From Paracoccus jeotgali (GTDB lineage: Bacteria; Pseudomonadota; Alphaproteobacteria; Rhodobacterales; Rhodobacteraceae), in contig NZ_CP025583.1 in the NCBI RefSeq assembly GCF_002865605.1, forward strand, positions 2,460,501 through 2,524,500: DNA of 64,000 nt, written 5' to 3'. The stretch's first letter is position 1. Each line of letters starts with the position of its first letter. Both the position numbers and the translations under genes were made by a program. The notes beneath the pieces are model-generated. The model made no database searches. It was not told the origin of the DNA and worked only from the letters and a program-made list of their open reading frames with translations. Of the stretch, positions 21,940 through 31,745 are shown in pieces.

Positions 21940-22806
21940 TCAGCTTTCACGGTCGATAACGAAACGCGCCAGTTCTTTCAAGTTTCCGGCCTCGTCGCCA
22001 TAGGGCTGCAGGGCCGCGATGGCCTTCTCGACCAGTTCCTTTTCGCGGGCGCGGGCAGCGTCGAGGCCCAGCACCGACACGAAGGTCGCCTTGCCGGCGC
22101 GGGCGTCCTTGCCGACGCGCTTGCCGGTGGTGTCCTCGTCGCCGGTCACGTCCAGGATGTCGTCATGGATCTGGAAGGCGAGCCCCAGCTTGGCGGCATA
22201 GACGCGCAGCGCCTCGGACGGCGCGCCGGCGATCATCGCGCCCGACACGGCGGCAAAGGCGATCAGCGCGCCGGTCTTGGCGACCTGCATCCGGGTGATC
22301 CCGGCCACGTCCAGCGGGATTTCGGCCCCCTCGGCGGCGATGTCCATCATCTGCCCGTAAACCATCCCCGCCGGCCCGACGGCATGGGCGAAGGCCGCGA
22401 TCAGCTTGACCCGGGTCTCGGCGCTGCCGATGGCGGGGTCGGTCAGCATCTCGAAGGCGAGGGTCTGCAGCGCGTCGCCGGCCAGAATGGCGGTCGCCTC
22501 GGACCATTGCACATGGCAGGTCGGCAGGCCCCGGCGCAGATCGTCATTGTCCATCGCCGGCAGATCGTCATGGGCAAGGCTATAGGCGTGCAGCGCCTCG
22601 ACCGCGCAGGCGACCGGCAGCGCGGCCTGATCGCTGACCCCGTGCAGCCGCGCCGATTCCATCACCAGAAACGCCCGCAGCTTTTTCCCGCCAAGGCAGA
22701 CATAGCGCATCGCGTCGGTCAGCTCGCCACGCGGCAGGGCCGACATGGCGGTGTCCAGTGCGGCCTCGACCTGGGCGCGCACCTCGTCCATCCGCTGCTG
22801 CAGCAT
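21940..22806 (-). CDS. ispA: Polyprenyl synthetase (farnesyl diphosphate synthase)
   Basis: A 288-residue trans-isoprenyl diphosphate synthase that extends DMAPP/GPP with IPP to farnesyl diphosphate. The first Asp-rich motif is DDLPAMD (80-86) and the second is DDILD near 220, in [23 protein letters not shown] near 38-47 holds the diphosphate-binding Lys and Arg. The start ATG overlaps the xseB stop by one base (TGATG). The xseB-ispA-dxs order is standard in this group. Confidence 0.94.
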   Translation of the reverse strand: MLQQRMDEVRAQVEAALDTAMSALPRGELTDAMRYVCLGGKKLRAFLVMESARLHGVSDQAALPVACAVEALHAYSLAHDDLPAMDNDDLRRGLPTCHVQWSEATAILAGDALQTLAFEMLTDPAIGSAETRVKLIAAFAHAVGPAGMVYGQMMDIAAEGAEIPLDVAGITRMQVAKTGALIAFAAVSGAMIAGAPSEALRVYAAKLGLAFQIHDDILDVTGDEDTTGKRVGKDARAGKATFVSVLGLDAARAREKELVEKAIAALQPYGDEAGNLKELARFVIDRES

Positions 22807-23039
22807 CACAGCCCCTCGGCCGGGGTGGTGCCGGTGGGCTGGCCCTGCGCCAGCGTGATCCGCTCGACCCGCTCTTCGGCCTCGCGCAGGCAGGCTTCGC
22901 AGCGGGCGCGCAGTTCGGCCCCGCGCTCATACAGCCGGATCGATTCGTCCAGCGAGGCGCTGCCGCTTTCCAGCCGCGACACCACGGCCTCCAGTTCCTT
23001 CATCGCGTCCTCGAAGGACATGGTCGCGATTTCCGTCAT
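22806..23039 (-). CDS. xseB: Exodeoxyribonuclease VII small subunit
   Basis: A 77-residue helical protein that joins XseA to form exonuclease VII. The segments FEDAMKELEAVVSRLESGSASLDESIRLYERGAEL and ITLAQ are typical; the key family pattern is the E-L-E-x-I-V-x-x-L-E-x-G type helix near 15-30. The large subunit xseA is not in the window. It leads the xseB-ispA-dxs group. A perfect 8-base inverted repeat, GGCAGCCC/GGGCTGCC, lies in its leader at 23067-23086. Confidence 0.92.
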   Translation of the reverse strand: MTEIATMSFEDAMKELEAVVSRLESGSASLDESIRLYERGAELRARCEACLREAEERVERITLAQGQPTGTTPAEGL

Positions 23040-23156
23040 TCCGCAGCCCTTTTCAGCAGTCCGTCCGGCAGCCCGGCGGGGCTGCCTGCAATGGCGGTCT
23101 TTTAGACCCCTTCGCGCCGCGAGGCCACCGAAAGCTGCGCCGGGGCGGGATGGCGC

Positions 23157-23528
23157 CTAGACCGGGCGGTGCAGGTCGTCGACCTCGTCCCCGGGCGAGA
23201 TGCCAAGCGCCTCCATCCCGGCTTCCAGATAATCGGCCAGACGCGGCTCGCCCATCAGGTAATCCTCGGTCGGAGAGGTCTTTTCCGATTTCGCGGTGGC
23301 GATCGCCTCGTCCAGATCGCTGGCGTCGAAGCTGTCGCGCCCGACCCACATCACCGCCGTCAGCGAGGCCTGTTCGTCGTCGTTCAGCCCGGCGATGAAT
23401 TCCTGCAGCTCGGCCCGGACCCCCTGCCCGGTGCGGTGCCCGCTATGCGCCCAGGCATTGACGCCGCTGTCATATTCGCGGGCGCGGACGATGACATGCG
23501 CGATCTTGTCGGCGGTGATTTCCAGCAT
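23157..23528 (-). CDS. DUF3775 domain-containing protein
   Basis: A 123-residue soluble protein of unknown function. The body matches DUF3775: MLEITADKIAHVIVRAREYD at the N-terminus, the QEFIAGLNDDEQASLTAVMWVGRD segment near 45-70, and the YLMGEPRLADYLEAGMEALG ending near 95-115. There is no signal peptide and no recognisable catalytic motif. The ATG at 23528 has AAGGGGG upstream. It lies between mutL and xseB on the same strand, and co-regulation with either is not evident. Confidence 0.75.
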   Translation of the reverse strand: MLEITADKIAHVIVRAREYDSGVNAWAHSGHRTGQGVRAELQEFIAGLNDDEQASLTAVMWVGRDSFDASDLDEAIATAKSEKTSPTEDYLMGEPRLADYLEAGMEALGISPGDEVDDLHRPV

Positions 23529-23594
23529 CTCTGCCCCCTTGTTGCGGCGGCCAAGGGCGCGCCGGACCAACTGTTGCCGCCCCGGCCCGCGCCG

Positions 23595-25427
23595 TCAATC
23601 CTTGCGCCCGAACAGACGCTCGATATCCGGCAGCGACAGTTTGACCCAGGTCGGGCGGCCGTGATTGCACTGGCCGGACCGTGGCGTGCGCTCCATCTCG
23701 CGCAGCAGGGCGTTCATCTCGTCCGCCGTCATGCGCCGCCCCGACCGGACCGAGCCGTGGCACGCCATCGAGGACAGCACCGCATCAACCCGCGCCCGCA
23801 GCCGGTCCGAGGCGCCCTGATCGGCCAGATCGTCAGCGATGTCGCGGATCAGCGCGGCGGCATCCAGCCGGCCCAGCAGGGCGGGGATCTCTCGCACTGC
23901 GACGGCATTGCCGCCGAAGCTTTCGACATGCAGGCCAAGCCGGGCCAGATCCTCGGCGACGGCAAGGATACGGGCGGCGCAGGCTTCGGGCAGTTCCACG
24001 ATTTCGGGGATCAGCAGCGCCTGGCTGGCGATGCCGGTCTGCTCGGCCTGCACCTTCAGGCGTTCATAGACCAGCCGTTCATGGGCGGCGTGCTGATCGA
24101 CGATGATCATGCCGTCGGCGGTCTGGGCGATGATGTAATTCTGGTGCAGCTGCGCCCGCGCGGCCCCCAGCGGCGCGTCGGTGCCGCCCTCTGGCGCCTC
24201 CTCGACCCGGCCCGAGGGTGCCTCGGCAAAGCCGTCAAAGCCGGGATCGCCGCCGAACCCCTGCGGCGCCTGCCCGGCCATCGCCGTGCGAATCGCACCG
24301 GTCGAGGGGCGATACTCCATCTGATAGCCCCGGACCATCGGCCGGGCGGAGTCGCTGCGAAACGCCGCCAGCGTCGCCGCGCCTACCGTGTCCGAGGCCC
24401 GCCGCGATTCCCCCGCCAGCCGGTGCCGCAGGGTGCTGACCACCAGCCCGCGCACCAGATCGGGCTGGCGAAAGCGGACCTCTGCCTTGGCGGGGTGGAC
24501 GTTCACATCGACGAAATGCGGATCGCAACCGACAAACAGCACCGCCGCCGGGTGACGCCCGCCGGGCAGCACGTCGAAGTAACCAGCCCGCAGCGCCCCG
24601 GTCAGCAGCTTGTCACGCACCGGGCGGTTGTTGACGAACAGGTGCTGCGCCACCGCCGCTCCGCGCGAATAGGTGGGCAGCGCCGCGAAGCCTTGCAGGC
24701 GCACGCCCTCGCGCTCGGTGTCGATGCGGATGGCGTTCTCGATGAAGTCCCGGCCCATGACCCGCGCCAGCCGCGCATGAAGCGCGTCGAACAGATCGCC
24801 CGGCTCGGGGTCGGCGCGAAACAGCAGGCGGTCGTCGTCATGCAGGGTGAAACCCACGCCCGGCTCGGCCATGGCAAGGCGGCGCATGACCTCGACCACG
24901 GCCTGCGTCTCGGCGCGGGTGCTGCGCAGGAATTTCAGCCGCGCGGGCGTGGCAAAGAACAGGTCGCGCAGCTCGACCGCCGTGCCGCGATTTCCCGCCG
25001 CCGGGCGAAGCGGCTGCATCCGGCCCGCCGTGACGCCGATCTCCGCCCCCTCGGCCCCTTCGGCGCGCGAGGTGATGGTCAGCCGCCCGACCGCCCCCAA
25101 CGAGGGCAGCGCCTCGCCCCGGAACCCGAAACTGTCGATGGCCAGCAGGTCGCTGCCGTCGATCTTGGACGTCGCATGACGCGCCAGCGCCAGCGGCAGG
25201 TCCTGCGGCGTCATCCCGCAGCCGTCATCGACAACCCGGATCAGCGCCTTGCCCCCGTCCGAGATGGTGACGTCGATCCGCCCCGCCCCGGCGTCAAGCG
25301 CGTTCTCGACCAGTTCCTTGACCGCCGAGGCCGGGCGTTCAACCACCTCGCCCGCCGCGATGCGGTTCGCGGTGCTTTCGTCAAGCTGGCGGATCACCCG
25401 GGATATATGGCGGCTGTGCGTGTTCAT
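23595..25427 (-). CDS. mutL: DNA mismatch repair protein MutL (endonuclease type)
   Basis: A 610-residue GHKL ATPase that links MutS recognition to strand removal. The N-terminus holds [25 protein letters not shown] and the DDGCGM and GFRGEAL motifs. The C-terminal domain has the metal-binding nuclease motif DQHAAHE followed by E four residues later, at about residue 443, and the matching CNHGRPT near the end. So this MutL should nick DNA itself, as expected for an organism without MutH. The start at MNTHSRH fits homology; an upstream in-frame extension is not supported. A Pro/Ala/Gly-rich linker of ordinary length separates the domains. Confidence 0.95.
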   Translation of the reverse strand: MNTHSRHISRVIRQLDESTANRIAAGEVVERPASAVKELVENALDAGAGRIDVTISDGGKALIRVVDDGCGMTPQDLPLALARHATSKIDGSDLLAIDSFGFRGEALPSLGAVGRLTITSRAEGAEGAEIGVTAGRMQPLRPAAGNRGTAVELRDLFFATPARLKFLRSTRAETQAVVEVMRRLAMAEPGVGFTLHDDDRLLFRADPEPGDLFDALHARLARVMGRDFIENAIRIDTEREGVRLQGFAALPTYSRGAAVAQHLFVNNRPVRDKLLTGALRAGYFDVLPGGRHPAAVLFVGCDPHFVDVNVHPAKAEVRFRQPDLVRGLVVSTLRHRLAGESRRASDTVGAATLAAFRSDSARPMVRGYQMEYRPSTGAIRTAMAGQAPQGFGGDPGFDGFAEAPSGRVEEAPEGGTDAPLGAARAQLHQNYIIAQTADGMIIVDQHAAHERLVYERLKVQAEQTGIASQALLIPEIVELPEACAARILAVAEDLARLGLHVESFGGNAVAVREIPALLGRLDAAALIRDIADDLADQGASDRLRARVDAVLSSMACHGSVRSGRRMTADEMNALLREMERTPRSGQCNHGRPTWVKLSLPDIERLFGRKD

Positions 25428-25557
25428 GCCACAAGATCTAGCAGGCAGCGCCGGGCGGGCCAACAGATTCGGTGCCAATTTCGTGTGGCCGGGAACCGCT
25501 TTGCCCCCGGCGCGCGTTTTACCCCGACAACACGCCATTGATCAGCAGGAGACGACC

Positions 25558-25734
25558 ATGTCCAGACTAGCCGCTTTGGCCCTTTGCGGGTTCGCGCTGA
25601 CGCTGTCGGCCTGCGGGCCCAACACCGCCACCCGCGCCACCACCGGCGCCGCCACCGGGGCCGTCGTCGGCGGGCCGGTCGGTGCCGTCGCCGGCGCCGC
25701 GCTTGGCGGCAGCGGGGCCGTGCAGGTCAAATAG
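25558..25734 (+). CDS. Small glycine-zipper lipoprotein
   Basis: A 58-residue predicted lipoprotein. The signal peptide ends in LTLSAC, so Cys19 would be lipidated. The mature part is almost entirely a glycine zipper (GAATGAVVGGPVGAVAGAALGG), a pattern that inserts in or packs against membranes. The residue after Cys is Gly, with no obvious inner-membrane retention Asp, so outer-membrane sorting is expected. AGGAGACG precedes the ATG. It stands alone, divergent from mutL, and ends with a strong bidirectional terminator. Its function is unknown. Confidence 0.75.
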   Translation: MSRLAALALCGFALTLSACGPNTATRATTGAATGAVVGGPVGAVAGAALGGSGAVQVK

Positions 25735-25758
25735 ACCGCGCGTCACGTCAGACGAAAA

Positions 25759-25785
25759 CGCCGGGCCCTCGGGTCCGGCGCTTTT
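25759..25785. terminator. Bidirectional terminator between lipoprotein and M16 gene
   Basis: CGCCGGGCCC pairs with GGGTCCGGCG (one G-U) around a short loop. On the plus strand CTTTTCT follows; on the minus strand GTTTTCG follows. It lies between two converging genes. Confidence 0.8.
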
Positions 25786-25790
25786 CTGTG

Positions 25791-27104
25791 TCAGGGGCTA
25801 ACGCCCTCGGGCTGACCGACCAACACGATCTGCAACCGGTCCGGGTCCAGAACCTCGGCCGCGATGCGGGCCACGTCCTCGGCGGTGACCGATTCGATCT
25901 GCGCGTTGCGGGTGTCGGGATAGTCGATGGGCAGGCCGATCAGCTGCATCCCGGCCAGAATCCCCGCGATCTTGCCATTCCCGTCCCAGCGCAGCGGATA
26001 TTCGCCGGTCAGATAGGTCTTGGCGTCCGCAAGCTCCTGATCGGTGACGCCGCCCTCGGCCATCTTGGCCCATTCCGCGCGCAGCAGGGCCAGCGCCTCG
26101 CCCGCGCTCGCGTTCGAGGCCGCCATCCCGCCCCGCCAGCTTGACCCGCTGACCCCGTTCGACAGCGCGGTCGAGACGCCATAGGTCAGGCCGCGCTTTT
26201 CGCGGATCTCCTCCATCAGCCGCGAGGAAAAGCCGCCGCCGCCCAGGATGTGATCGGCCAGGTAGGCGGAGAAGTAATCGGGGTCGTCCAGGCTTACGCC
26301 CGGCTGGGCAAAGGCAAACACCGTCTGCGGGCTGTTCCAGTCGATGACCATGACCCCGCCCTGCGGCGCAAAAGTGGCCTGCGCCGGCAGCGGCGCGGTC
26401 GCGGTCTGGGGCAGGCCGTCCAGCATGCGGTCGATCAGCAGGCCCAGTTCCTCGGCGTCGATATCGCCAGCCGCACCCACGATCACACGATCCCGGGCCA
26501 ACACCCGGTCCTTGGCGGCGCGCAGATCATCGGGCGACAGCGGCATGACCGAGTCCGCCGTGCCGTTGATCGAGCTGCCATAGGGGTGGTCGCCCCAGAT
26601 CGCCGCCGCCAGCGCCTTGGCGGCGATGGCGTTGGGGTCGTTTTCCTCGGCCCGGATCACGGCCATCACCTGCCCCTTGACGCGGGCCACGGCGGCATCG
26701 TCGAAACGCGGTTCAGTCAGCGCGGCGTTGACCAGATCGGCGCCCTCGTCGCGGGTCTCGCTCAGCAGCCGGATCGAGACGGTCAGCGCGTCATCGCCCA
26801 CGTCGAACCCGATCCGCGCGCCCAATGCCTCGACGGCCGAGGCGTATTCGGTCGCGTCCATCTCGCCCGCGCCTTCTTCCAGCACATGCGTCATCAGGTT
26901 GATCGCACCGCGCTGGCCTTCGGGGTCGACACTCGCACCGCCGCGAAAGGCGAGGTTGATGGCGGCGAAGGGGATCGAGTGATCCTCGACCAGCCACGCC
27001 TCGACCCCGGAGGGAGAGGTGACGCGGGTGATGTCCGTCGCCTGCGCCTGCAGCGCGAAGACAAGGCCGCCGACAAGCCCGAGGGCGAAACGCTGAAAGA
27101 TCAT
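25791..27104 (-). CDS. M16 (insulinase-like) peptidase, inactive-type subunit
   Basis: A 437-residue exported protein with a signal peptide (FALGLVGGLVFALQAQA). It has the two-domain M16 fold, but the zinc motif HxxEH reads N-L-M-T-H at 69-73, so it cannot bind catalytic zinc. The C-terminal half keeps the R/Y pair motif in SSRLMEEIREKRGLTYGVSTAL. This is the pattern of the partner subunit in M16B heterodimers, where one chain gives the zinc site and the other the R/Y substrate site. The ATG overlaps the stop of the active subunit (ATGA), which supports a heterodimer in the periplasm. Confidence 0.88.
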   Translation of the reverse strand: MIFQRFALGLVGGLVFALQAQATDITRVTSPSGVEAWLVEDHSIPFAAINLAFRGGASVDPEGQRGAINLMTHVLEEGAGEMDATEYASAVEALGARIGFDVGDDALTVSIRLLSETRDEGADLVNAALTEPRFDDAAVARVKGQVMAVIRAEENDPNAIAAKALAAAIWGDHPYGSSINGTADSVMPLSPDDLRAAKDRVLARDRVIVGAAGDIDAEELGLLIDRMLDGLPQTATAPLPAQATFAPQGGVMVIDWNSPQTVFAFAQPGVSLDDPDYFSAYLADHILGGGGFSSRLMEEIREKRGLTYGVSTALSNGVSGSSWRGGMAASNASAGEALALLRAEWAKMAEGGVTDQELADAKTYLTGEYPLRWDGNGKIAGILAGMQLIGLPIDYPDTRNAQIESVTAEDVARIAAEVLDPDRLQIVLVGQPEGVSP

Positions 27105-28753
27105 TGCGGCACCCCTTCGGTTGCGGCTTCGGGCGAGGGTTCGGGATCGGGTGGGGCGTCCGAAGCTGCGTCGGGGTAAGATTGGGCGTCCGGGGCTGGA
27201 TCGGGGTCAGACCGTGCGTTCGAAGCTGGATCGGCGTCAGAACCAGTCGCCCCGTCCGTCACTGGCTCAACCGGCGACTCGGCGGCGCTGTCCGATGTGG
27301 CGTCGGACGCGGCATCGGTGGCGGGATCGGCTGGCTGGTCCGTCACCACCTCCGCCGCAGGCGCGGCACCAACTTCCCCCGGAACCCCAGCCGGGGCCGC
27401 GTCGGACGCCATCTCCAGCGCGGCATCGTCGCTCTGCGGCAGCAGCCAGCCGGTCACCGTGGCGGTGCTGTCCAGCACCAGCCGGGCGGCGTCCATCACA
27501 TCGGCCTCGGTCACCTGATCCAGCAGGTCGGGCCAGTCGTTCACGTCCTCGATCGTCAGCCCGGTCGCCAGCCCCTGACCGTATTGATAGGCGCGGCCAT
27601 GGGCCGAGTCCTGCTGATAGATCTGCGCCGCGCGAAGCTGGGTCTTGACCCGCTGAAGCTGCTCGGGGTCCGGCCCACGTTCCAGGAACCGCGCCAGCGC
27701 CGCGTCGAACGCCGCCTCGGCGTCCTCGGGCGACTGACCGTCCACCGGCGCCAGCGAGAACCGGAAGCTGGTCGGATCGACGGCGAACCCGTCATAGCCC
27801 GCGCCCGCATAGAGCGCCTGCCCGGTCAGCACCAGTTCGCGCCCCAGGACCGAGGTCTGGGGCGAGCCGCCCAGCAACTCGGCCAGCACCGTCAGCGCGG
27901 CGGCGGTCTGCTGATCGCCGGGATCGCGTTCGGGCACCAGCACTGTCCGCACCATCGAAGGCTGCGGCACGCGCGGGTCGTGCATGGTCAGACGCCGCGG
28001 GGCGCGCTGCTCTGGCTCTTGCGGGCGGGCCTGCCGCTCGACGCCGGGCTTGGCGGGGATGTCGCCATAATGGGTCTGCGCCAGCTCGCGCGCCTGCTCG
28101 GGCGTGACGTCGCCGGCGAGGATCAGGATCGCGTTGTTCGGGGCGTAATGGCTGTCATACCAATCCAGCGCATCGGCGCGGGTCAGCCCCACCATCTCGG
28201 CGCGCCAGCCGATCACGGGGCGCCCGTAGGGATGGTTAAGATATTGCGAGGCGCCGCGTTCCTCGGCGAACAGCGCGGCCGGGTCGCTGTCGGTGCGCTG
28301 CGCGCGTTCCTCGAGCACGACCTGACGCTCGGCCTGCCAATCCTCTTCGCCGACGCGCAGGTTCTGCATCCGGTCGGCCTCCATCTCCATGATCAGAGGC
28401 AGGCGGTCGCTGGCGATGCGCTGGAAATAGGCGGTGAAATCATAGCTGGTGAAGGCGTTGTCCATGCCGCCATTGGCGGTCACGGTCTTGGACAGCTCAC
28501 CGGGGGCCAGCTTTTCGGTGCCCTTGAACATCAGGTGTTCCAGGTAATGCGCGAGGCCGGTCTTGCCCGCCACCTCGTCCGCCGACCCGACCTTGTACCA
28601 GACCATCTGCACCACGACCGGGGCGCGGTGATCCTCGATCACCACGGCTTCCAGCCCGTTATCCAGCGTGAAATGGCTGATGCCCGCAGGCATCTCGGCC
28701 CAGACGGGCAGCGCGGTCAGGGAAAGCAGAGCCGTCAGGCCAGGCACACGCAT
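27101..28753 (-). CDS. M16 zinc peptidase, active subunit with long acidic tail
   Basis: A 550-residue secreted metallopeptidase. The signal peptide is about 1-19 (GLTALLSLTALPVWA). The zinc-binding inverted motif HYLEH is at 69-73, with the downstream Glu in ERQVVLEER. A typical M16 chain would end near residue 450; here about 100 residues follow, rich in Asp, Pro, Ala, Ser and Thr with repeated D-P and D-A units and no Cys or Trp, so the tail should be disordered. The start at 28753 has AAAGGA upstream. It overlaps the inactive subunit gene downstream by four bases and follows the DUF3035 lipoprotein and lspA. Confidence 0.88.
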   Translation of the reverse strand: MRVPGLTALLSLTALPVWAEMPAGISHFTLDNGLEAVVIEDHRAPVVVQMVWYKVGSADEVAGKTGLAHYLEHLMFKGTEKLAPGELSKTVTANGGMDNAFTSYDFTAYFQRIASDRLPLIMEMEADRMQNLRVGEEDWQAERQVVLEERAQRTDSDPAALFAEERGASQYLNHPYGRPVIGWRAEMVGLTRADALDWYDSHYAPNNAILILAGDVTPEQARELAQTHYGDIPAKPGVERQARPQEPEQRAPRRLTMHDPRVPQPSMVRTVLVPERDPGDQQTAAALTVLAELLGGSPQTSVLGRELVLTGQALYAGAGYDGFAVDPTSFRFSLAPVDGQSPEDAEAAFDAALARFLERGPDPEQLQRVKTQLRAAQIYQQDSAHGRAYQYGQGLATGLTIEDVNDWPDLLDQVTEADVMDAARLVLDSTATVTGWLLPQSDDAALEMASDAAPAGVPGEVGAAPAAEVVTDQPADPATDAASDATSDSAAESPVEPVTDGATGSDADPASNARSDPDPAPDAQSYPDAASDAPPDPEPSPEAATEGVPQ

Positions 28754-28844
28754 GGGCAGTCCTTTCGCTTGTGACAAAGGCAGGGCGAGCATGCCCAGTC
28801 CCGGCCCCGCGACGCAAGTCACGACCCGGTGACGGCGCGCGGCC

Positions 28845-29351
28845 TTACGGCGCGGGCGGGGCCGAGGGCGTCTGCGCGCCGGCGCGGCGCCAGCGCTCAT
28901 GCTCGGCCCAGCTATCCAGCGTCATCGACTGATAGGCGCGGTAATAGACATCGGTCCGCGCCCAGGTTTCCAGCAGCCGGCGCGAGTTCCCGGCCCGCAG
29001 CGCCACGTCTTCCTGCGCCAGTTGCGCCCGGATCGCCGGGTTGACCCCCAGCCGCGAGCTGTAATTGACCAGCGCCACATCGGCCGCGCCGATGCCCTGA
29101 TTGACCAGGCTTTGCGGGTTGCCGCCAAGGGCCGCCACCGCATCGCCGCGCGGGTTGGGGTCGGTGATGTTGCCGCCGCCGGGCGTGGGCGGGGGAAGCT
29201 GGTTCAGATCGTCGGGCATCATCAGCGCGCGCGTGGGCAGGATCGCGAATTCGTCCGGCGTCGTGCGTCCGGCGCGGATGTTGTGAAGCTGCGGATCGTT
29301 GGAACAGGCCGCCAGCGCCGCCGTCCCGATCAATGCCCAGATTGCCCGCAT
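28845..29351 (-). CDS. DUF3035 lipoprotein
   Basis: A 168-residue predicted lipoprotein. The signal ends with GTAALAACS, so the first Cys of the mature chain would be lipidated. The body matches DUF3035: RAGRTTPDEFAILPTRALMMPDDLNQLPPPTPGG is the conserved part (key F-A-I-L-P-T and L-P-x-P-x-P-G). Function is unknown; it is found in Rhodobacterales beside lspA and M16 genes, as here. The ATG at 29351 is preferred over one 18 bases earlier because CGGGGGA precedes it. Confidence 0.85.
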   Translation of the reverse strand: MRAIWALIGTAALAACSNDPQLHNIRAGRTTPDEFAILPTRALMMPDDLNQLPPPTPGGGNITDPNPRGDAVAALGGNPQSLVNQGIGAADVALVNYSSRLGVNPAIRAQLAQEDVALRAGNSRRLLETWARTDVYYRAYQSMTLDSWAEHERWRRAGAQTPSAPPAP

Positions 29352-29403
29352 TCCGGTCCCCCGTTTCATGTCGCTGCCGTTCTAACCGGAATTTGCGGTG
29401 CCG

Positions 29404-30123
29404 TCACGGGTTCTTGTCGGCAGCCCCGGCCTTGCCGCCGGGGGGCCACAGGATCAGGCCGAAGGCCCCGGCAAAGATCGCAATGTCAGCCACGTTGAAG
29501 CTGTAGGGGTTGCGCCAGGCCGGCAGCGACATGTTCAGGAAATCCGCGACCGCGCCATAGGTCAGCCGGTCGATGACATTGCCGATGGCCCCGCCGACCA
29601 GCAATCCGGCGGCGGCCTGGGCAAAGGCGCGGGGCCGGCTGCGCCAGACCCAGGCCACCACCCACAGGCAGACCCCCAGCGCCACCGCGATCAGCACCCA
29701 GCGCATGATCTCTTGCGAGGACGAGAACAGGCCGAAATTCACCCCCTGATTCCACGCCATGCGCAGGTTGAGAAAGGGCGGGAACAGGTCGATCTCGCGC
29801 ACGCGGTCGAGGCGCAGCAGGTGGACGACGACATATTTGCTGATCTGGTCCAGCAGCAGGACGACCCCCGCCACCCACAGCATCACCCGCAGCGAGACCG
29901 GTGCCTCTGGCGCTTTCGCACCCGTCCCGGTCTTGCCGCGCGGGGTCTTGGCGGCGCACTTGGCCGCGGTCTTGCGTCCCGCGCCGCCTGCCGTCTTGGC
30001 GGCGGCTTTCGTCGCAGGCTTGGCCTTGGCCGTGGCCGGTTTGCGCGGCTTGGCGGGGGCCTCCGCCGCCTTGCGGCCCGTTCCGGTCGCCCCGCCCGCT
30101 GGCTTGTCGCTGTCCTCGGCCAT
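29404..30123 (-). CDS. lspA: Lipoprotein signal peptidase with basic N-terminal extension
   Basis: A 239-residue inner-membrane aspartic peptidase that cleaves prolipoproteins. The core (about 80-239) has four transmembrane helices, the catalytic D185 in [10 protein letters not shown] and D213 in FNVADIAIF, and the conserved AWNQGVNFG. The first 78 residues are unusual: Lys-, Ala- and Pro-rich with repeated A-K-P-A-T-K-like units, like a histone H1 tail. The ATG at 30123 overlaps the purH stop (TGATG), which supports it, although a core-only start at 29883 is possible. The lipoprotein next to it (DUF3035) is a plausible substrate. Confidence 0.92.
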   Translation of the reverse strand: MAEDSDKPAGGATGTGRKAAEAPAKPRKPATAKAKPATKAAAKTAGGAGRKTAAKCAAKTPRGKTGTGAKAPEAPVSLRVMLWVAGVVLLLDQISKYVVVHLLRLDRVREIDLFPPFLNLRMAWNQGVNFGLFSSSQEIMRWVLIAVALGVCLWVVAWVWRSRPRAFAQAAAGLLVGGAIGNVIDRLTYGAVADFLNMSLPAWRNPYSFNVADIAIFAGAFGLILWPPGGKAGAADKNP

Positions 30124-31712
30124 CAGTGGCGGAAATGCCGCTGGCCGGTGAAGACCATCGCCAGCCCCAGGGCGTCGGCGGCGGCAATCACCTCGGCATC
30201 GCGCATCGAGCCGCCAGGCTGGATCACCGCCCGCGCCCCGGCCTCGGCCAGCGCCTCGACGCCGTCGGCAAAGGGGAAGAACGCGTCCGACGCCACGGCA
30301 GAGCCGCTGGTCAGCGGCTGGGGCAGCGACAGCGCCTGCGCCACGTCTTGCGCCTTGCGCTGCCCGATCCGGGTCGAATCGATCCGGCTCATCTGGCCGG
30401 CGCCGATGCCGACCGTCGCCAGATCGCGGGCATAGACGATGGCGTTGGATTTCACATGCTTGGCGACCTGCCAGGCGAACAGCAGATCGTCCAGCTCTTC
30501 CGGGCTGGGCTGGCGCCGGGTCACGACGCGCAGATCGTCGCGGCCGACGCGGCCATTGTCGCGCGACTGGACCAGAAAGCCGCCTGCCACCTGCCGGAAC
30601 GCGGTGCCGCTGGCAGCGGGGTCGGGCAGGCCGCCGGTGGTCAGCAGGCGCAGGTTCTTGCGCTCGGCAAAGACGGCGCGGGCATCCTCGGTCGCGTCGG
30701 GCGCGATGACGACCTCGGTGAAGATCTCGGTGATGGCGCGGGCGGTGTCGCCATCCAGCGTCTGGTTCAGCGCGATGATGCCGCCAAAGGCGCTGGTCCG
30801 GTCGCAGTCGAAGGCGCGGCGATAGGCCTCGGCGGCGGTGTCGGCGCGGGCGACGCCGCAGGGGTTGGCGTGCTTGATGATCGCGCAGGCCGGGCCTTGG
30901 GCGGGGTCGAATTCTGCCACCATTTCAAACGCGGAGTCGGTGTCGTTGATGTTGTTATAGGACAGCTCCTTGCCCTGCCATTGCCGGGCGGTGGCGACGC
31001 CGGGGCGGCTCTGGCCGCTGACATAGAAGGCCGCGCGCTGGTGCGGGTTCTCGCCATAGCGCAGACCTTGCGCCAGCGTGCCGGAAAAGCTGCGGCGGCG
31101 CGGGGCCTCGTCGCCGATGGCGTCGGCCATCCAGTTCGACACCGCCGCGTCATAGGCGGCGGTCCGTGCATAGGCGGTCTGCGCCAGCCGCTGCCGCAGC
31201 GCCAGATCGGTGCCGCCCTTGGCGCGAAGCTGCGCCAGCACGGTGTCGTAATCCTGCACATCGACCACGACGCTGACAAAGGCGTGGTTCTTGGCCGCCG
31301 CGCGGATCATCGCCGGGCCACCGATGTCGATATTCTCGACGCAATCGGCATGGCTGGCGCCCTTGGCGACAGTTTCCTCGAAGGGATAAAGGTTCACCAC
31401 CAGCAGGTCGATCATCTCGATCCCGTGCTCGGTTGCCGCCTGCTGATGGGCCGCGTCATCGCGCAGCGCCAGCAGACCGCCATGGACCACCGGATGCAGC
31501 GTCTTGACGCGGCCGTCCATCATCTCGGGGAAGCCGGTGGCGTCCGAGACATCGCGCACCGTCAGCCCGGCATCGCGCAGCGCCGCCGCCGTGCCGCCGG
31601 TCGACAGGATCTGGACCCCGGCATCGGCCAGCGCGCGGGCGAAATCGATCAGCCCGGTCTTGTCCGAGACCGAGATGAGGGCGCGTTTCAGCGGAACGAT
31701 GTCGTGCGGCAT
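30123..31712 (-). CDS. purH: Bifunctional AICAR formyltransferase/IMP cyclohydrolase
   Basis: A 529-residue enzyme for the last two steps of IMP synthesis. The N-terminal IMP cyclohydrolase (MGS-like) domain starts with [19 protein letters not shown] and includes [13 protein letters not shown]. The C-terminal AICAR transformylase has the K-H-x-N-P-C-G signature ([11 protein letters not shown], near residue 270) and ends with [15 protein letters not shown]. The length is normal. It is followed with a one-base overlap by lspA and preceded by the heparinase-family gene 34 bases upstream. Confidence 0.96.
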   Translation of the reverse strand: MPHDIVPLKRALISVSDKTGLIDFARALADAGVQILSTGGTAAALRDAGLTVRDVSDATGFPEMMDGRVKTLHPVVHGGLLALRDDAAHQQAATEHGIEMIDLLVVNLYPFEETVAKGASHADCVENIDIGGPAMIRAAAKNHAFVSVVVDVQDYDTVLAQLRAKGGTDLALRQRLAQTAYARTAAYDAAVSNWMADAIGDEAPRRRSFSGTLAQGLRYGENPHQRAAFYVSGQSRPGVATARQWQGKELSYNNINDTDSAFEMVAEFDPAQGPACAIIKHANPCGVARADTAAEAYRRAFDCDRTSAFGGIIALNQTLDGDTARAITEIFTEVVIAPDATEDARAVFAERKNLRLLTTGGLPDPAASGTAFRQVAGGFLVQSRDNGRVGRDDLRVVTRRQPSPEELDDLLFAWQVAKHVKSNAIVYARDLATVGIGAGQMSRIDSTRIGQRKAQDVAQALSLPQPLTSGSAVASDAFFPFADGVEALAEAGARAVIQPGGSMRDAEVIAAADALGLAMVFTGQRHFRH

Positions 31713-31745
31713 GTCTGTCGGCCTTTGGCTGGTGCGGATCGCCGA

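Noticed and set aside
27115..27350. Direct repeats near the M16 gene end
   Set aside because: They are within the coding frame and encode the acidic tail, not an intergenic array.
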